Assembly (NCBI RefSeq): GCF_030812195.1
Contig: NZ_JAUSSF010000002.1
Span: forward strand, 1 to 64,000
DNA length: 64,000 bases
Reading direction: 5' to 3'
Origin: Chryseobacterium lathyri
Lineage (GTDB): Bacteria; Bacteroidota; Bacteroidia; Flavobacteriales; Weeksellaceae
Part shown: positions 52,521-61,337 of the stretch, piece by piece
How positions within the stretch are numbered: the first letter of the stretch is position 1
Layout of the letters: each line of letters starts with the position of its first letter
Translations under genes and position numbers: made by a program
Notes under the pieces: model-generated
Seen by the model: the letters and a program-made list of their open reading frames with translations, nothing else
Database searches by the model: none
Told to the model about the DNA's origin: nothing

Positions 52521-53351
52521 TTACTTTTTGGGCTCTTTATACGGGAATAATTTTACCAGCCCTTCATACAAACTTCTGTGAAGAATCGTTGCATGATTGT
52601 CTGTTTCCATCATTTTATATTCCACTGTCCAGTTCTTTTTACCTGCCTGCTTCAATACATCATAAAGAGACCCTGCGTCTTTTACCATCACCGGATGTTC
52701 GTCTTTTCCTACAGAAACGTAAACAAATTTCTTAGTATCCGGACTTTTGGAAAGCAATTGCGGAGCCTGTTTCAATAAGCTCTGGTCATCCCACCACAAA
52801 CTCGGACTGATGATAAAATAATTATTAAACATTTCCGGCTTTTTGAAAAGGATTTCTGTAGCAAGAAGCCCACCCAGTGACTGTCCGAATACATATTTTT
52901 CTGTTGTTTTATACTGGCTTCCTATGTAAGGGAATAGTTCTTTATCCAGAAAATCAATGAACTTATCTGAATGCCCTGTTGTAGGATAATCCTGCTGTAA
53001 ATCTTTCAGATCTGTATGAAAAGTAAAGTCCCTTTTTCTGTCGATGTTGGCGATTCCTACTACAATAGTTTCAGGCATTGCATACATTTGATTAAAGAAC
53101 TGTACTAGTCCAGAAACGTGGATAAAGTCTTCATTTATAGAACCATCCAGAAGATAGATAACCGGATATGATTTTGTTTTATCAAAGCTGTTTGGCAGAT
53201 AAATGTTTAAGGTTCTGTCTTCATTTAAGATATTAGATTTAAATGTTCTGACCTCTCCAATAGTCAAGGGTTTTACTTTCTCATTCTGGGCTAAAACCAT
53301 GAATTGAAAAGCAAACAGCATAGTACAGACAATGAGAATTCTTTTGATCAT
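52521..53351 (-). CDS. Exported alpha/beta-hydrolase esterase (IroE/Fes-like)
   Basis: An exported esterase of the putative esterase family (D-type), often acting on siderophores or S-formyl esters. Signal peptide MIKRILIVCTMLFAFQFMVLAQ; nucleophile elbow FGQSLGGLLATEIL with the serine; acid and histidine in the C-terminal part (DNHATILHRS). The ATG 53351 is preferred to 53372 because it gives a clean signal peptide. It has 276 residues. It lies between paaY and the DUF6624 gene; a role in phenylacetate metabolism is not obvious. Confidence 0.85.
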   Translation of the reverse strand: MIKRILIVCTMLFAFQFMVLAQNEKVKPLTIGEVRTFKSNILNEDRTLNIYLPNSFDKTKSYPVIYLLDGSINEDFIHVSGLVQFFNQMYAMPETIVVGIANIDRKRDFTFHTDLKDLQQDYPTTGHSDKFIDFLDKELFPYIGSQYKTTEKYVFGQSLGGLLATEILFKKPEMFNNYFIISPSLWWDDQSLLKQAPQLLSKSPDTKKFVYVSVGKDEHPVMVKDAGSLYDVLKQAGKKNWTVEYKMMETDNHATILHRSLYEGLVKLFPYKEPKK

Positions 53352-53396
53352 ATTCGTTTTCGTTTGTATCATCAAACCTTATAAGCTTTGATGGTT

Positions 53397-53990
53397 TTAT
53401 TTTAAATCCGCCCAAATGCTGTAATCAACAGTTTTGGTAGCGGTTTGATCCACATATTCTGAGAACGGTTCACATGGAAGAATAGCTTCTTTTCCTTCTC
53501 TTGCCAATTGTTGGTAAAGCTTGGTTCCTTCCGTTTTCCAATGGATCATTTCATCGGAAACATCACGAATGATCTTGGCGGGACTTCCTACGATTAATTT
53601 CCTAGGCTCGCACCTGAAATTAGCCGGAACAAAAGCCAAAGCCCCAATGATGCATTCATCACCGATAACCGCTTTATCCATTACAACGGAATTCATGCCT
53701 ACAAGACAGTTTTTACCGATATGTCCGGAATGGATAATCGCTCCATGTCCGATATGAGCAGATTCCTCAAGAATGGTTTCAATATTTGGGAAAACGTGAA
53801 GTGTACAGTTTTCCTGAACATTGGCTCCGTCTTTAATGATAATTTTTCCCCAGTCGCCGCGGATCACGGCATTGGGTCCGATATATACTTCTTCACCGAT
53901 TTCCACATTTCCGATAATCACCGCCTGCGGATGGATATAGGCAGAGGGTTTTATGATGGGACGGATACCGTGGTATGAGTAGATGTTCAT
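53397..53990 (-). CDS. paaY: PaaY, hexapeptide-repeat thioesterase-like protein
   Basis: A left-handed beta-helix protein of the PaaY/gamma-carbonic-anhydrase-like family. In Pseudomonas PaaY is a thioesterase that rescues dead-end CoA adducts during phenylacetate breakdown. It has 197 residues and hexapeptide turns (YIHPQAVIIGNVEIGEEVYIGPNAVIRGD, HIGHGAIIHSGHIG) and metal-type histidines. It follows the thiolase gene. Confidence 0.88.
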   Translation of the reverse strand: MNIYSYHGIRPIIKPSAYIHPQAVIIGNVEIGEEVYIGPNAVIRGDWGKIIIKDGANVQENCTLHVFPNIETILEESAHIGHGAIIHSGHIGKNCLVGMNSVVMDKAVIGDECIIGALAFVPANFRCEPRKLIVGSPAKIIRDVSDEMIHWKTEGTKLYQQLAREGKEAILPCEPFSEYVDQTATKTVDYSIWADLK

Positions 53991-53995
53991 AATGT

Positions 53996-54114
53996 TTAAT
54001 TATTTTAATTTAACAATGTATCAATCTAACAGTTTACCAATTGAAATGCTTCGACAGACTCAGAAGGAGGAATTGTTACACTGATACATTACTATATTGT
54101 TACATTGAAAAAAG
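53996..54114. repeat. Intergenic palindromic repeat (paaY-thiolase spacer)
   Basis: Holds TTAACAATGTATCAATCTAACAGTTTACCAATTG and, on the other side, TGTTACACTGATACATTA and TGTTACATTG as imperfect inverted arms, with ATGCTTCGACAGACTCAG (54046-54063) in the middle. The same middle occurs at 60252-60269. Confidence 0.5.
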
Positions 54115-55320
54115 TTATACTTTTTCAATGACCATTGCATAGCCCTGTCCGACACCGATACAAAGAGTACACAAAGCATATTTTTTATCTTGCTTCTGAA
54201 GTTCCATGGCAGCAGAACCAATGATTCTCGCCCCAGAAACTCCAAGCGGATGACCAATGGCAATGGCTCCTCCGTTTGGATTCACTCTGGAATCATCATC
54301 TTTTAAACCTAAGCTTCTGGTCACGGCTAAAGCCTGTGCTGCAAATGCTTCGTTCAGTTCAATGATGTCCATATCGTCCAGAGAAAGGTTTAATCTTTTT
54401 AATAATTTCTGAGTGGCTTCTACAGGTCCTATCCCCATAATCCTAGGCTCTACACCTGCTACGGCAGATCCCAAGATCTTAGCTTTTGGTTTTAAACCAT
54501 ATTTTTTTACGGCTTCTTCGCTTGCCAGTATAAGAGCTGCTGCTCCGTCATTCATTCCTGAGGCATTTCCTGCAGTTACGGTTCCTTCTTTTCTGAAAGC
54601 CGGACGAAGTTTTCCTAACCCTTCCATAGAAGATGTCGGTTTGATGAATTCATCCTGATCAAAAATTTTAGGCTCTCCTTTTTTCTGTTGAATTTCAACT
54701 TTTACAATTTCTTCTGCCAGTCTTCCGTTTTCCTGAGCTTTTGTCGCTTTCTGCTGAGACCATAGGGCAAATTTATCCTGATCTTCTCTGCTGATATTGT
54801 GCATATCCGCCAAGTTTTCAGCTGTTTCTCCCATTCCGTCTACCCCGTACAGTTCTTTCATTTTTGGGTTGACAAAGCGCCATCCGAAAGTGGTATCAAA
54901 CATCTGGCTGTCTCTTCCGAAAGCAGTCCCTGGCTTAGACATTACATAAGGTGAACGCGTCATGTGCTCTACCCCACCTGCAATATAAATTTCACCTTCA
55001 CCTGCAGCAATGGAACGGAAAGCATTAGCTACCGCCGACATTCCCGAAGCACAGAGCCTGTTTACCGTTTCACCTCCGATTTTATAAGGCAGCCCAGCCA
55101 ATAAAAGGGCCATTCTGGCTACGTTACGATTATCTTCTCCGGCCTGGTTAGCACATCCGAAAATAACGTCTTCAATTTCTTCTACGGGAACTTCAGGGTT
55201 TCTTGCAATAACTTCTTTAATAACCACTGCCGCCAGATCATCAGCTCTTACTTCTGATAGTCCGCCCTGTAGTTTTGAGATTGGGGTTCTTACGTAATCT
55301 ATGATGTATACGTTGTTCAT
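54115..55320 (-). CDS. pcaF: 3-oxoadipyl-CoA thiolase / acetyl-CoA acyltransferase
   Basis: Final cleavage of 3-oxoadipyl-CoA to succinyl-CoA and acetyl-CoA in the phenylacetate route. The 401-residue thiolase has catalytic C90 ([15 protein letters not shown]), the [10 protein letters not shown] histidine motif and the C-terminal cysteine in [13 protein letters not shown]. Its length is normal. In the paa order it stands where paaJ or pcaF is found. Confidence 0.9.
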   Translation of the reverse strand: MNNVYIIDYVRTPISKLQGGLSEVRADDLAAVVIKEVIARNPEVPVEEIEDVIFGCANQAGEDNRNVARMALLLAGLPYKIGGETVNRLCASGMSAVANAFRSIAAGEGEIYIAGGVEHMTRSPYVMSKPGTAFGRDSQMFDTTFGWRFVNPKMKELYGVDGMGETAENLADMHNISREDQDKFALWSQQKATKAQENGRLAEEIVKVEIQQKKGEPKIFDQDEFIKPTSSMEGLGKLRPAFRKEGTVTAGNASGMNDGAAALILASEEAVKKYGLKPKAKILGSAVAGVEPRIMGIGPVEATQKLLKRLNLSLDDMDIIELNEAFAAQALAVTRSLGLKDDDSRVNPNGGAIAIGHPLGVSGARIIGSAAMELQKQDKKYALCTLCIGVGQGYAMVIEKV

Positions 55321-55393
55321 AATGTTTTAATTTAACAATCTAATAATGTAGCAGTGTAACAATTATTGGTAAACTGGTATATTGTCAGATTAA

Positions 55394-55682
55394 TCAAGGT
55401 TTGTTTTTATTTAAACTTGTACTTAATATTTTATAAATAATTTTTCCTAATTTTGGTTTCTTCCAATTCTTTGGCTGAAATTTTTATCTTATTGATAAAA
55501 TCATTTTTACTGTGAGGGTTTTGCGCTTCAAATGCATTGGCTCCAATGCTTGTTCCACAACGTAATAATTGTTTAGCAATAACAAATTTCCTTTTTTCTT
55601 CTAACAATTCACAATATTCAATAATATCTAAGGAAAACTGAACCGTTTTCTGAATCAATGGATTATTCTCGAAATTTATCAT
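55394..55682 (-). pseudogene. Broken four-helix-bundle protein gene
   Basis: The frame 55431-55682 encodes an N-terminal part of the four-helix-bundle family (23S rRNA IVP type): MINFENNPLIQKTVQFSLDI, CGTSIGANAFEAQNPHSKNDF and KISAKELEET, then a stop after 83 residues, where members usually run to about 120. A typical C-terminal end (GKIIYKILSTSLNKNKP, then stop at 55394-55396) follows in another frame, so an internal deletion with frameshift has cut the gene. It lies between the paaI and thiolase genes on the same strand. Confidence 0.6.
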
Positions 55683-55748
55683 TTGTGTTTAAAAATATTT
55701 TATTTCATCATTGTTAAATTGCTATACTGATACATTGTTACATTGAGC

Positions 55749-56162
55749 CTACAGCTCAGTTACTTTTTTTCCAATTTTGTAAACGGTTCCGACAAATTTT
55801 GCGATCAGTTCATTGTTTTGATTCGTGATCTTTATATCGTAAACAGCTGTTTTTCTGGTATCATTCACCAGAATGCTTTCTGCTCTGAAAACATCACCTT
55901 CTTTTCCGGCTTTGGTAAAATTGATGATGCAATTCAGGGCGACGGCCGCATCTCCTGTGCTGTTCGATGAAAATGCCAGTGCAGAATCTGCAAAAGCAAA
56001 CGTAACGCCTCCATGAACGGTTTTCAACCCATTGATCATCTCTTTTTTGATGGGCATTTCTATTAAGCAATAGTTTTCTTTGACTTCGATCATTCTGATA
56101 TTCATCCACTGGGAAAAACAATCCTGATCAAACATATAATCTGCAACTTGTCTCGGCGTCAT
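55749..56162 (-). CDS. paaI: PaaI hydroxyphenylacetyl-CoA thioesterase
   Basis: A hotdog-fold thioesterase that releases CoA from dead-end ring-hydroxylated phenylacetyl-CoA. The 137 residues show HGGVTFAFADSALAFSSNSTG, the PaaI active-site segment, and a C-terminal strand KTAVYDIKITNQNNELIAKFVGTVYKI. The size is standard. It follows paaH in the cluster. Confidence 0.88.
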   Translation of the reverse strand: MTPRQVADYMFDQDCFSQWMNIRMIEVKENYCLIEMPIKKEMINGLKTVHGGVTFAFADSALAFSSNSTGDAAVALNCIINFTKAGKEGDVFRAESILVNDTRKTAVYDIKITNQNNELIAKFVGTVYKIGKKVTEL

Positions 56163-56165
56163 TTC

Positions 56166-56265
56166 TTTTAATTTAACAGTGTATCAATGTAACAGTTTAC
56201 CAATAGAAATTTTTCAGTAATCCCAGAATGTTCAAGGATTGTTACATTGTTAGATTTATATATTG
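56166..56265. repeat. Intergenic palindromic repeat (paaI-paaH spacer)
   Basis: Contains TTAATTTAACAGTGTATC and CAATGTAACAGTTTACCAAT on one side and TTGTTACATTGTTAGATT plus ATTGTTACATT on the other, an imperfect inverted repeat of the same family as at 54046. Confidence 0.45.
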
Positions 56266-57396
56266 TTACATTTTCCTCAATAAAGGGCTCTGTCTGTATC
56301 TTTCTTCCTGATATTCTTCATAAAGATTTTGCAGGGTTTCGGATATTTTTGAATAGCCGATTTCTTTTCCCCATGCCAATAATCCTTTTGGATAATTGAC
56401 TCCTTTCTGCATCGCCAGCTCGATATCTTCATCGTTGGCAATTCCTAATCTTTTGGCTTCTATCGCTTCATTGATCAGCATTGAAATAATTCTTAAAAAT
56501 ATTTGCTGATACAATGCATCATCTTTTTGAGCAACCAGTTTTTCTGCACCTTCTGCATAGTCATAGAACCCTTTTCCTGTTTTTCTGCCGTGAAGCTTGG
56601 CCTCGGCCATTCTTTGCTGAAGCAGAGAAGGTTTGTACTTCGGGTCGTAGAAATAATCTTTGTAAACAGTTGTTGTTACTGCAAAATTCACATCAACACC
56701 GATTAAATCCATCAGTTCGAAAGGTCCCATTTTAAAGTTTCCAAGTGTTCTCATGGCTTCGTCTACCTGTTCCGGTGTTGCTATGTTTTCTTCAACAATC
56801 CTTAATCCTTCGCCATAGTAAGGGCGGGCGATTCTGTTGACGATAAATCCGGGAATATCTTTAGCAATCACAGGAGTTTTCCCCCATTCTTTCATGAGGT
56901 TATAGATTTTTTCCGGTAATGATTTTTCTGTTAATAAAGAAGGAATCACCTCAACCAAAGGCATCAATGGCGCCGGGTTGAAAAAGTGAATTCCGATGAA
57001 ACGCTCAGGTTTCTTTAATTCTGCACCGAGAGAGGTGATGGAAATGGATGATGTGTTGGAACCGATAATACAGTCTTCGGAAACATAAGTTTCCAGCTCG
57101 GTAAATACTTTGGTCTTTATGTCTTTGTTTTCGATGATGGCTTCAATTACCAGATCGGAATCTTTCAGATCCTGTAAAGCTTCACCTTTAACGATATTAT
57201 TTCTGATTTCTGTGGCTTTTTCCTGAGAAATTTTAGTTTTATCCACTAATTTCTGAAGTGTTTTCTCTAAGCCTGATAATGCCTTATCAATCTGCGGAGC
57301 ATTGGCATCGAATAAAATGACTTTGCATCCCGCTGTTGCAGCTACCTGAGCAATTCCTACACCCATGGTTCCTGCTCCAATAATTCCTATATTCAT
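56266..57396 (-). CDS. paaH: 3-hydroxyacyl-CoA dehydrogenase PaaH
   Basis: NAD-dependent oxidation of 3-hydroxyadipyl-CoA in the lower phenylacetate pathway. The 376-residue protein has the Rossmann start GIIGAGTMGVGIAQVAATAG, the HFFNPAPLMPLVEV catalytic-type motif, and a C-terminal domain with repeats (VNRIARPYYGEGLRIVEEN). It is slightly longer than single-domain enzymes of about 290 residues because it carries a second C-terminal domain. Confidence 0.92.
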   Translation of the reverse strand: MNIGIIGAGTMGVGIAQVAATAGCKVILFDANAPQIDKALSGLEKTLQKLVDKTKISQEKATEIRNNIVKGEALQDLKDSDLVIEAIIENKDIKTKVFTELETYVSEDCIIGSNTSSISITSLGAELKKPERFIGIHFFNPAPLMPLVEVIPSLLTEKSLPEKIYNLMKEWGKTPVIAKDIPGFIVNRIARPYYGEGLRIVEENIATPEQVDEAMRTLGNFKMGPFELMDLIGVDVNFAVTTTVYKDYFYDPKYKPSLLQQRMAEAKLHGRKTGKGFYDYAEGAEKLVAQKDDALYQQIFLRIISMLINEAIEAKRLGIANDEDIELAMQKGVNYPKGLLAWGKEIGYSKISETLQNLYEEYQEERYRQSPLLRKM

Positions 57397-57416
57397 TTTT
57401 ATTTGTACAATGTATT

Positions 57417-57506
57417 ATGTAAAAAGTATTCATGTAAAAGCAACAGAATAAAATACAATTCTCTTTAAATATAGATTTGCATTAAAATCATGAATACTTT
57501 TTACAT
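57417..57506. repeat. 26-bp inverted repeat between paaH and paaG
   Basis: Arms ATGTAAAAAGTATTCATG (57417-57434) and its perfect complement (57489-57506) with a 54-base spacer; the match runs further to AATGTATT on both sides with one extra base. It is of a different type from the TGTTACATTG repeats. Its 3' arm ends about 18 bases before the paaG stop at 57525. Confidence 0.65.
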
Positions 57507-57524
57507 GAATACATTAATACGAAT

Positions 57525-58325
57525 CTATTTCCCTTTATAATCAGGTTTTCTTTTCTGTAAAAAGGCATTTACACCTTCAATGAAGTCTTCTGTCTGGGCA
57601 GCTTCCTGTTGTAAATCGCCTTCAAGCTCAAGTTGCTCTTTTAACGTGTTGTTGTAAGACTGGGCAAAGGCTTTTTTAGTTAATTTAATTGCAGCAGTCG
57701 GCATATTTGACATTTTCTCGAGGATCTCCATAGATTTCGGAGCAAATTCTTCTTCAGTGAAAACCTCAGCTACCAAACCATAAGCTTTAGATTCTTCAGC
57801 TGATAATCTTTTGCCTGTAAAGGCTAAATAATTGGCTAACTGCCTTCCTAATAATTTTGGCAAGAAATATGTTCCTCCCGTGTCAGGAATCAGTCCGATA
57901 TTTGAAAATGCCTGAGCGAAATAGGATTTATCTACTGCTAAAACAAAATCACAGATCAGGGCCAGCATAGCACCTGCTCCTACTGCAGGACCATTTACCA
58001 ATGCAACAACAGGTTTTTTACAACGCGTGATCTCTGTAACCAGAGGATTGTAGTAATCCACTACAATTTTTCTGATGATATCGTTATCGTGGTGTTCGTT
58101 GCCCTGTACGAAGGCATCATCCAGATTCTGACCGGAGCAGAAAGCTCTTCCTCTTCCTGAAATCGCCACACACCTTACTGTTGGGTCTTCGCTGCATTCT
58201 TTAACGAAATCTTTAAGATCTGATAAAGACGGCTTTGTAAGTGCGTTCATCGTTTCAGGCTGATTGAGGTAAGCAATTTTCAGTTTTCCGTCAAAATGCG
58301 TTTCAATATCAAGTTGTGTATACAT
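57525..58325 (-). CDS. paaG: PaaG, ring-epoxide isomerase (enoyl-CoA hydratase fold)
   Basis: Turns 1,2-epoxyphenylacetyl-CoA into oxepin-CoA. The 266-residue crotonase-fold protein has oxyanion motifs RGRAFCSGQNLDDAF and ALVNGPAVGAGAMLALICDFVLA and the segment FSNIGLIPDTGGTYFLPKLLG, typical of PaaG. Position in the cluster between paaH and paaD supports this over a plain hydratase. PaaF may be missing or supplied from elsewhere. Confidence 0.88.
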   Translation of the reverse strand: MYTQLDIETHFDGKLKIAYLNQPETMNALTKPSLSDLKDFVKECSEDPTVRCVAISGRGRAFCSGQNLDDAFVQGNEHHDNDIIRKIVVDYYNPLVTEITRCKKPVVALVNGPAVGAGAMLALICDFVLAVDKSYFAQAFSNIGLIPDTGGTYFLPKLLGRQLANYLAFTGKRLSAEESKAYGLVAEVFTEEEFAPKSMEILEKMSNMPTAAIKLTKKAFAQSYNNTLKEQLELEGDLQQEAAQTEDFIEGVNAFLQKRKPDYKGK

Positions 58326-58456
58326 GGTTTAAATTTAAATTAAATGATTAAAGAATTTGAAAAATTACACTGCTCTAATTTAACAATATAAAATAATGTG
58401 GCAATCGATCAAATGTAACAATCTAACAGTTTAACAATGCTGCAAATAAATCTAGC

Positions 58457-58511
58457 AATGTAGCAGTTTACCAATGTGACAATTCTTCTTACATTGGTAA
58501 ACTGCTACATT
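58457..58511. repeat. Perfect 21-bp inverted repeat (paaG-paaD spacer)
   Basis: Arms AATGTAGCAGTTTACCAATGT (58457-58477, 21 bases) and its complement (58491-58511) flank a 13-base loop. The wider spacer 58340-58529 has further copies of TTTAACAATG, CTAACAGTTTAACAATG and TGGTACATTAAT, so the region is a pile-up of the same repeat family. Confidence 0.7.
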
Positions 58512-58529
58512 AATTCATTGGTACATTAA

Positions 58530-58994
58530 TTAGTGGCATTTAAAATAATCAAACGGTTCCAGACAGTCTAAGCATTGATAAGAAGCCTTACACAATGTAG
58601 ATCCGAATCTGCTGATCTGTTTTGAATTCATAGAACCACAACGGGGACATTTTTTCGGTTTCCCGATGTGATGTTCGTCTGCTCCTTTTTCGGGAGGTGT
58701 GATTCCATATGCTCTAAGTTTTTCTCTCGCTTCATCCGTTAACCAGTCTGTTGTCCATATCGGAAACATTTTGGTTACCACTTTGGCATCCCAGCCGTTT
58801 TCCTTCATGATCTTCATGATATCTTCCTCAATCGTGAACATGGCAGGACAGGCAGAATAAGTAGGGGTAATGGTTACTTCGCAGGTATTCTCACCCGTAA
58901 TTTTTGCCTCTCTTACAATACCTAATTCCACGACATTGATCACCGGAATTTCGGGATCGGGAACTAATTCTAATATTTTTAAAGGATCTTTCAT
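58530..58994 (-). CDS. paaD: PaaD, phenylacetyl-CoA epoxidase maturation protein
   Basis: An iron-sulfur or metal-assembly partner of the phenylacetyl-CoA epoxidase. The N-terminal MIP18/DUF59 domain (PDPEIPVINVVELGIVREA, ITPTYSACPAM) is followed by a C-terminal zinc motif (CPRCGSMNSKQISRFGS, then CKASYQCLDC). Start at ATG 58994 (MKDPLKILELVPDPE) rather than 59018. The size of 154 is standard. Confidence 0.92.
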   Translation of the reverse strand: MKDPLKILELVPDPEIPVINVVELGIVREAKITGENTCEVTITPTYSACPAMFTIEEDIMKIMKENGWDAKVVTKMFPIWTTDWLTDEAREKLRAYGITPPEKGADEHHIGKPKKCPRCGSMNSKQISRFGSTLCKASYQCLDCLEPFDYFKCH

Positions 58995-58998
58995 TTTA

Positions 58999-59079
58999 AA
59001 AATGCACCAATTTATCAATCTAACAGTCTAGCAATTAATTGTTACATTGGTAAACTGCTACATTGTTACATTCAAATAT
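58999..59079. repeat. Intergenic palindromic repeat (paaD-paaC spacer)
   Basis: Contains CAATCTAACAGTCTAGCAAT and TTGTTACATTGGTAAACTGCTACATTGTTACATT as partial inverted arms, the TGTTACATTG family again. Confidence 0.45.
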
Positions 59080-59829
59080 TTACCACGTACACCCCGGATA
59101 AGCTCTCTGCATATACTGAAGCTCACAAAGGATAAATCCGAAGTATTCTGTATGATAACCTGTTCTTGATTTAGGCTGCATGAACGGATTTGCAGGATAT
59201 TCCAATCCATATTCTGCAAAATCTTTTTCGGTGATGGCTACAAAGTCTTTATATAGTTCGTCTCCATCCGGAGCGATATTTAAAGCAATCAGATCATCTT
59301 CTCCTTCCACTTTTGCAAATAAACCTTTTGTGTATTCCCAGATATTTTCAATGGCTTTTATCAAGCGTTCACGGCTTTCTTCTGTCCCCTGAGCAAAGAT
59401 TTTCATCCAGGAAGAAGCATGAGTGTAATGATATCTCACTTCTTTTAATGATTTCTGAGCCAATGCAGAAAGTTCTTCATCTGCAGAATTTGTCAATGCC
59501 TCATACATCAGTTTCTGATACACTGAGAAAACATATACTTTAAGAATCGTCTGCGCGTAGTCTTCATTAGGAAGTTCAACCCAATGTGCGTTTACATATT
59601 CGTGCTCGTATCTTAAGAAGGCCAAATCATCTTCGCTTTTACCGTTATCAATAACTCTTGATGCATACACATAAAAGTTATTGGCCTGGCCAAGTTCGTC
59701 TAAAGCAATATTTGTCAATGCAATATCTTCCTCCAGATAAGGACCTTCACCGCACCATGCAGACAGTCTTTGTCCCATAATGAAGCTGTCATCAGCAAAC
59801 TTTAATAAATAATTATATAATGAATTCAT
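59080..59829 (-). CDS. paaC: PaaC, phenylacetyl-CoA epoxidase structural subunit
   Basis: The scaffold subunit of the PaaABC(D)E multicomponent epoxidase, a ferritin-like fold without a di-iron site. The 249-residue protein shows LGQRLSAWCGEGPYLEED-type start (MGQRLSAWCGEGPYLEED) and a helical pattern with RTGYHTEYFGFILCELQYMQRAYPG. The length is normal. It precedes paaD and follows paaB. Confidence 0.92.
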   Translation of the reverse strand: MNSLYNYLLKFADDSFIMGQRLSAWCGEGPYLEEDIALTNIALDELGQANNFYVYASRVIDNGKSEDDLAFLRYEHEYVNAHWVELPNEDYAQTILKVYVFSVYQKLMYEALTNSADEELSALAQKSLKEVRYHYTHASSWMKIFAQGTEESRERLIKAIENIWEYTKGLFAKVEGEDDLIALNIAPDGDELYKDFVAITEKDFAEYGLEYPANPFMQPKSRTGYHTEYFGFILCELQYMQRAYPGCTW

Positions 59830-59839
59830 TGTTTTATAG

Positions 59840-59918
59840 ATTTCAGATTTCAGACATTAGATTTCAGATGAGACAGTAAGTCTGGTGTCTGATATCTAGC
59901 ATCTTGAAGTCTATATTA
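59840..59918. repeat. Degenerate repeat (paaC-paaB spacer)
   Basis: ATTTCAGAT-type words recur (GATTTCAGATTTCAGACATTAG, GATTTCAGATGAGAC), facing GTCTGGTGTCTGATATCTAG, giving a partial inverted repeat. It is a family different from the TGTTACATTG repeats. Confidence 0.35.
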
Positions 59919-59919
59919 A

Positions 59920-60201
59920 TTACATATTTTTTACATCATTAGGAATATCGTAGAACGTTGGATGACGGTATAATTTGTCATCTGCCGGATCAAAGAAAGC
60001 TTCCTTGTCTACTCCTTCTGAAGTCACAATATATTTACTTGGAACTACCCAAACAGATGTTCCTTCTTTTCTTCTGGTGTACACGTCTCTTGCGTTCTGC
60101 AAAGCCATTTCTGCTGTGGGTGCCTGTACTACTCCCGCGTGTTTGTGAGATAATCCCGGTTTAGTCTGAATAAACACTTCCCACATATCTAAATTTGCCA
60201 T
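59920..60201 (-). CDS. paaB: PaaB, phenylacetyl-CoA epoxidase subunit
   Basis: A small bridging subunit of the epoxidase. It has 93 residues from ATG 60201 (MANLDMWEVFIQTKPGLSHKHAG); the frame opens with a TTG at 60207. Typical family motifs are VQAPTAEMALQNARDVYTRR and EGTSVWVVPSKYI. It sits between paaA and paaC. Confidence 0.93.
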   Translation of the reverse strand: MANLDMWEVFIQTKPGLSHKHAGVVQAPTAEMALQNARDVYTRRKEGTSVWVVPSKYIVTSEGVDKEAFFDPADDKLYRHPTFYDIPNDVKNM

Positions 60202-60209
60202 AGTCAAAT

Positions 60210-60315
60210 TATAAATTTAACAATGTGTCAATATAACAGTTTACCAATGAGATGCTTCGACAAGCTCAGCATAACAATGATTGTTACATTTTTACATTGG
60301 TATATTGTTACATTA
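60210..60315. repeat. Intergenic palindromic repeat (paaB-paaA spacer)
   Basis: CAATGTGTCAATATAACAGTTTACCAATGA faces TGTTACATTTTTACATTGGTATATTGTTACATT, and the middle holds ATGCTTCGACAAGCTCAG (60252-60269), whose ATGCT/AGCAT arms can pair. The same middle appears at 54046-54063. Confidence 0.5.
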
Positions 60316-61254
60316 TTATATTACTTCTTTTTGTTGTTTCTCTGCAAAAGCTATTGCCGCTTCTTTTACCCAAGAATTCTCTCTTTGAGCTTTTCTTTTG
60401 GTTTCGATACGCTTCTTGTTGCAAGGTCCGTTTCCTTTTAAGATTTCCATGAATTCATCCCATGGAAGCTCTCCGAAATCATAATGCTGTCTTTCTTCAT
60501 TCCATTTCAGGGCTTTATCCGGGACGGTTAATCCTAAAAATTCAGCCTGAGAAACAGTAACGTCGATAAATCTCTGACGAAGACTGTCGTTACTTTCTCT
60601 TTTTACTCTGTAATTCATAGAGATTTTAGAGTTAGGCGAGCTGTCGTCATTCGGACCAAACATCATTAAAGCCGGCCACCAGAAACGGTTTAACGAAGCC
60701 TGAGCCATTTCTTTCTGTTGTTTAGTTCCGCGGCAAAGTGCCATCAGAATCTCGTAACCCTGTCTTTGGTGAAAAGACTCTTCTTTACAGATTTTCACCA
60801 TCGCTCTTGAATAAGGGCCGTAAGAATTCCCCATCAGCATCACCTGATTCATAATGGCTGCACCATCTACCAGCCAACCGATCGCACCGATATCAGCCCA
60901 GCTCAATGTAGGGTAGTTGAAAATACTTGAGTATTTCGCCTTACCTTCCAGCATATCTTCGTAAGTGGCATCTCTGTCCGCTCTGATGGTTCCGTTTCCT
61001 AAAGTTTCAGTTGCAGAATAAAGGTATAAACCGTGACCTGCTTCATCCTGAACTTTAGCTAAAAGAGCCATTTTTCGCCTCAATGAAGGCGCTCTTGAGA
61101 TCCAGTTGGCTTCCGGCAGCATTCCGACAATCTCGGAATGGGCATGCTGTGAAATCTGACGAACCAATAGTTTTCTGTAATCATCGGGCATTACATCTTT
61201 TGGCTCTACTTTATTTTCTTCGTGAACGTATTGAACAAATTTTTCTAAGTCCAT
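60316..61254 (-). CDS. paaA: PaaA, catalytic subunit of phenylacetyl-CoA epoxidase
   Basis: The di-iron oxygenase subunit that epoxidises the ring of phenylacetyl-CoA. Iron-binding EXXH motifs are visible in [12 protein letters not shown] and [13 protein letters not shown]. The start at ATG 61254 ([14 protein letters not shown]) is used, since the frame opens with a TTG at 61263. It has 312 residues, near the usual length. Confidence 0.95.
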   Translation of the reverse strand: MDLEKFVQYVHEENKVEPKDVMPDDYRKLLVRQISQHAHSEIVGMLPEANWISRAPSLRRKMALLAKVQDEAGHGLYLYSATETLGNGTIRADRDATYEDMLEGKAKYSSIFNYPTLSWADIGAIGWLVDGAAIMNQVMLMGNSYGPYSRAMVKICKEESFHQRQGYEILMALCRGTKQQKEMAQASLNRFWWPALMMFGPNDDSSPNSKISMNYRVKRESNDSLRQRFIDVTVSQAEFLGLTVPDKALKWNEERQHYDFGELPWDEFMEILKGNGPCNKKRIETKRKAQRENSWVKEAAIAFAEKQQKEVI

Positions 61255-61263
61255 AATTTTCAA

Positions 61264-61337
61264 TTTAGCAATGTATCTGTTTAATAATGTACTAATGATT
61301 GTTACACTGGTAAATTATTACATTGGTACATTAATTT
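61264..61337. repeat. Intergenic palindromic repeat (paaA-paaE spacer)
   Basis: TTAGCAATGTATCTGTTTAATAATG faces TTGTTACACTGGTAAATTATTACATTGGTACATTAA, again the TGTTACATTG family, imperfect. Confidence 0.45.

Noticed and set aside
53996..61337. CRISPR array from the repeated words in paa spacers
   Set aside because: The copies are imperfect, kilobases apart and not separated by uniform spacers; no cas genes are present.
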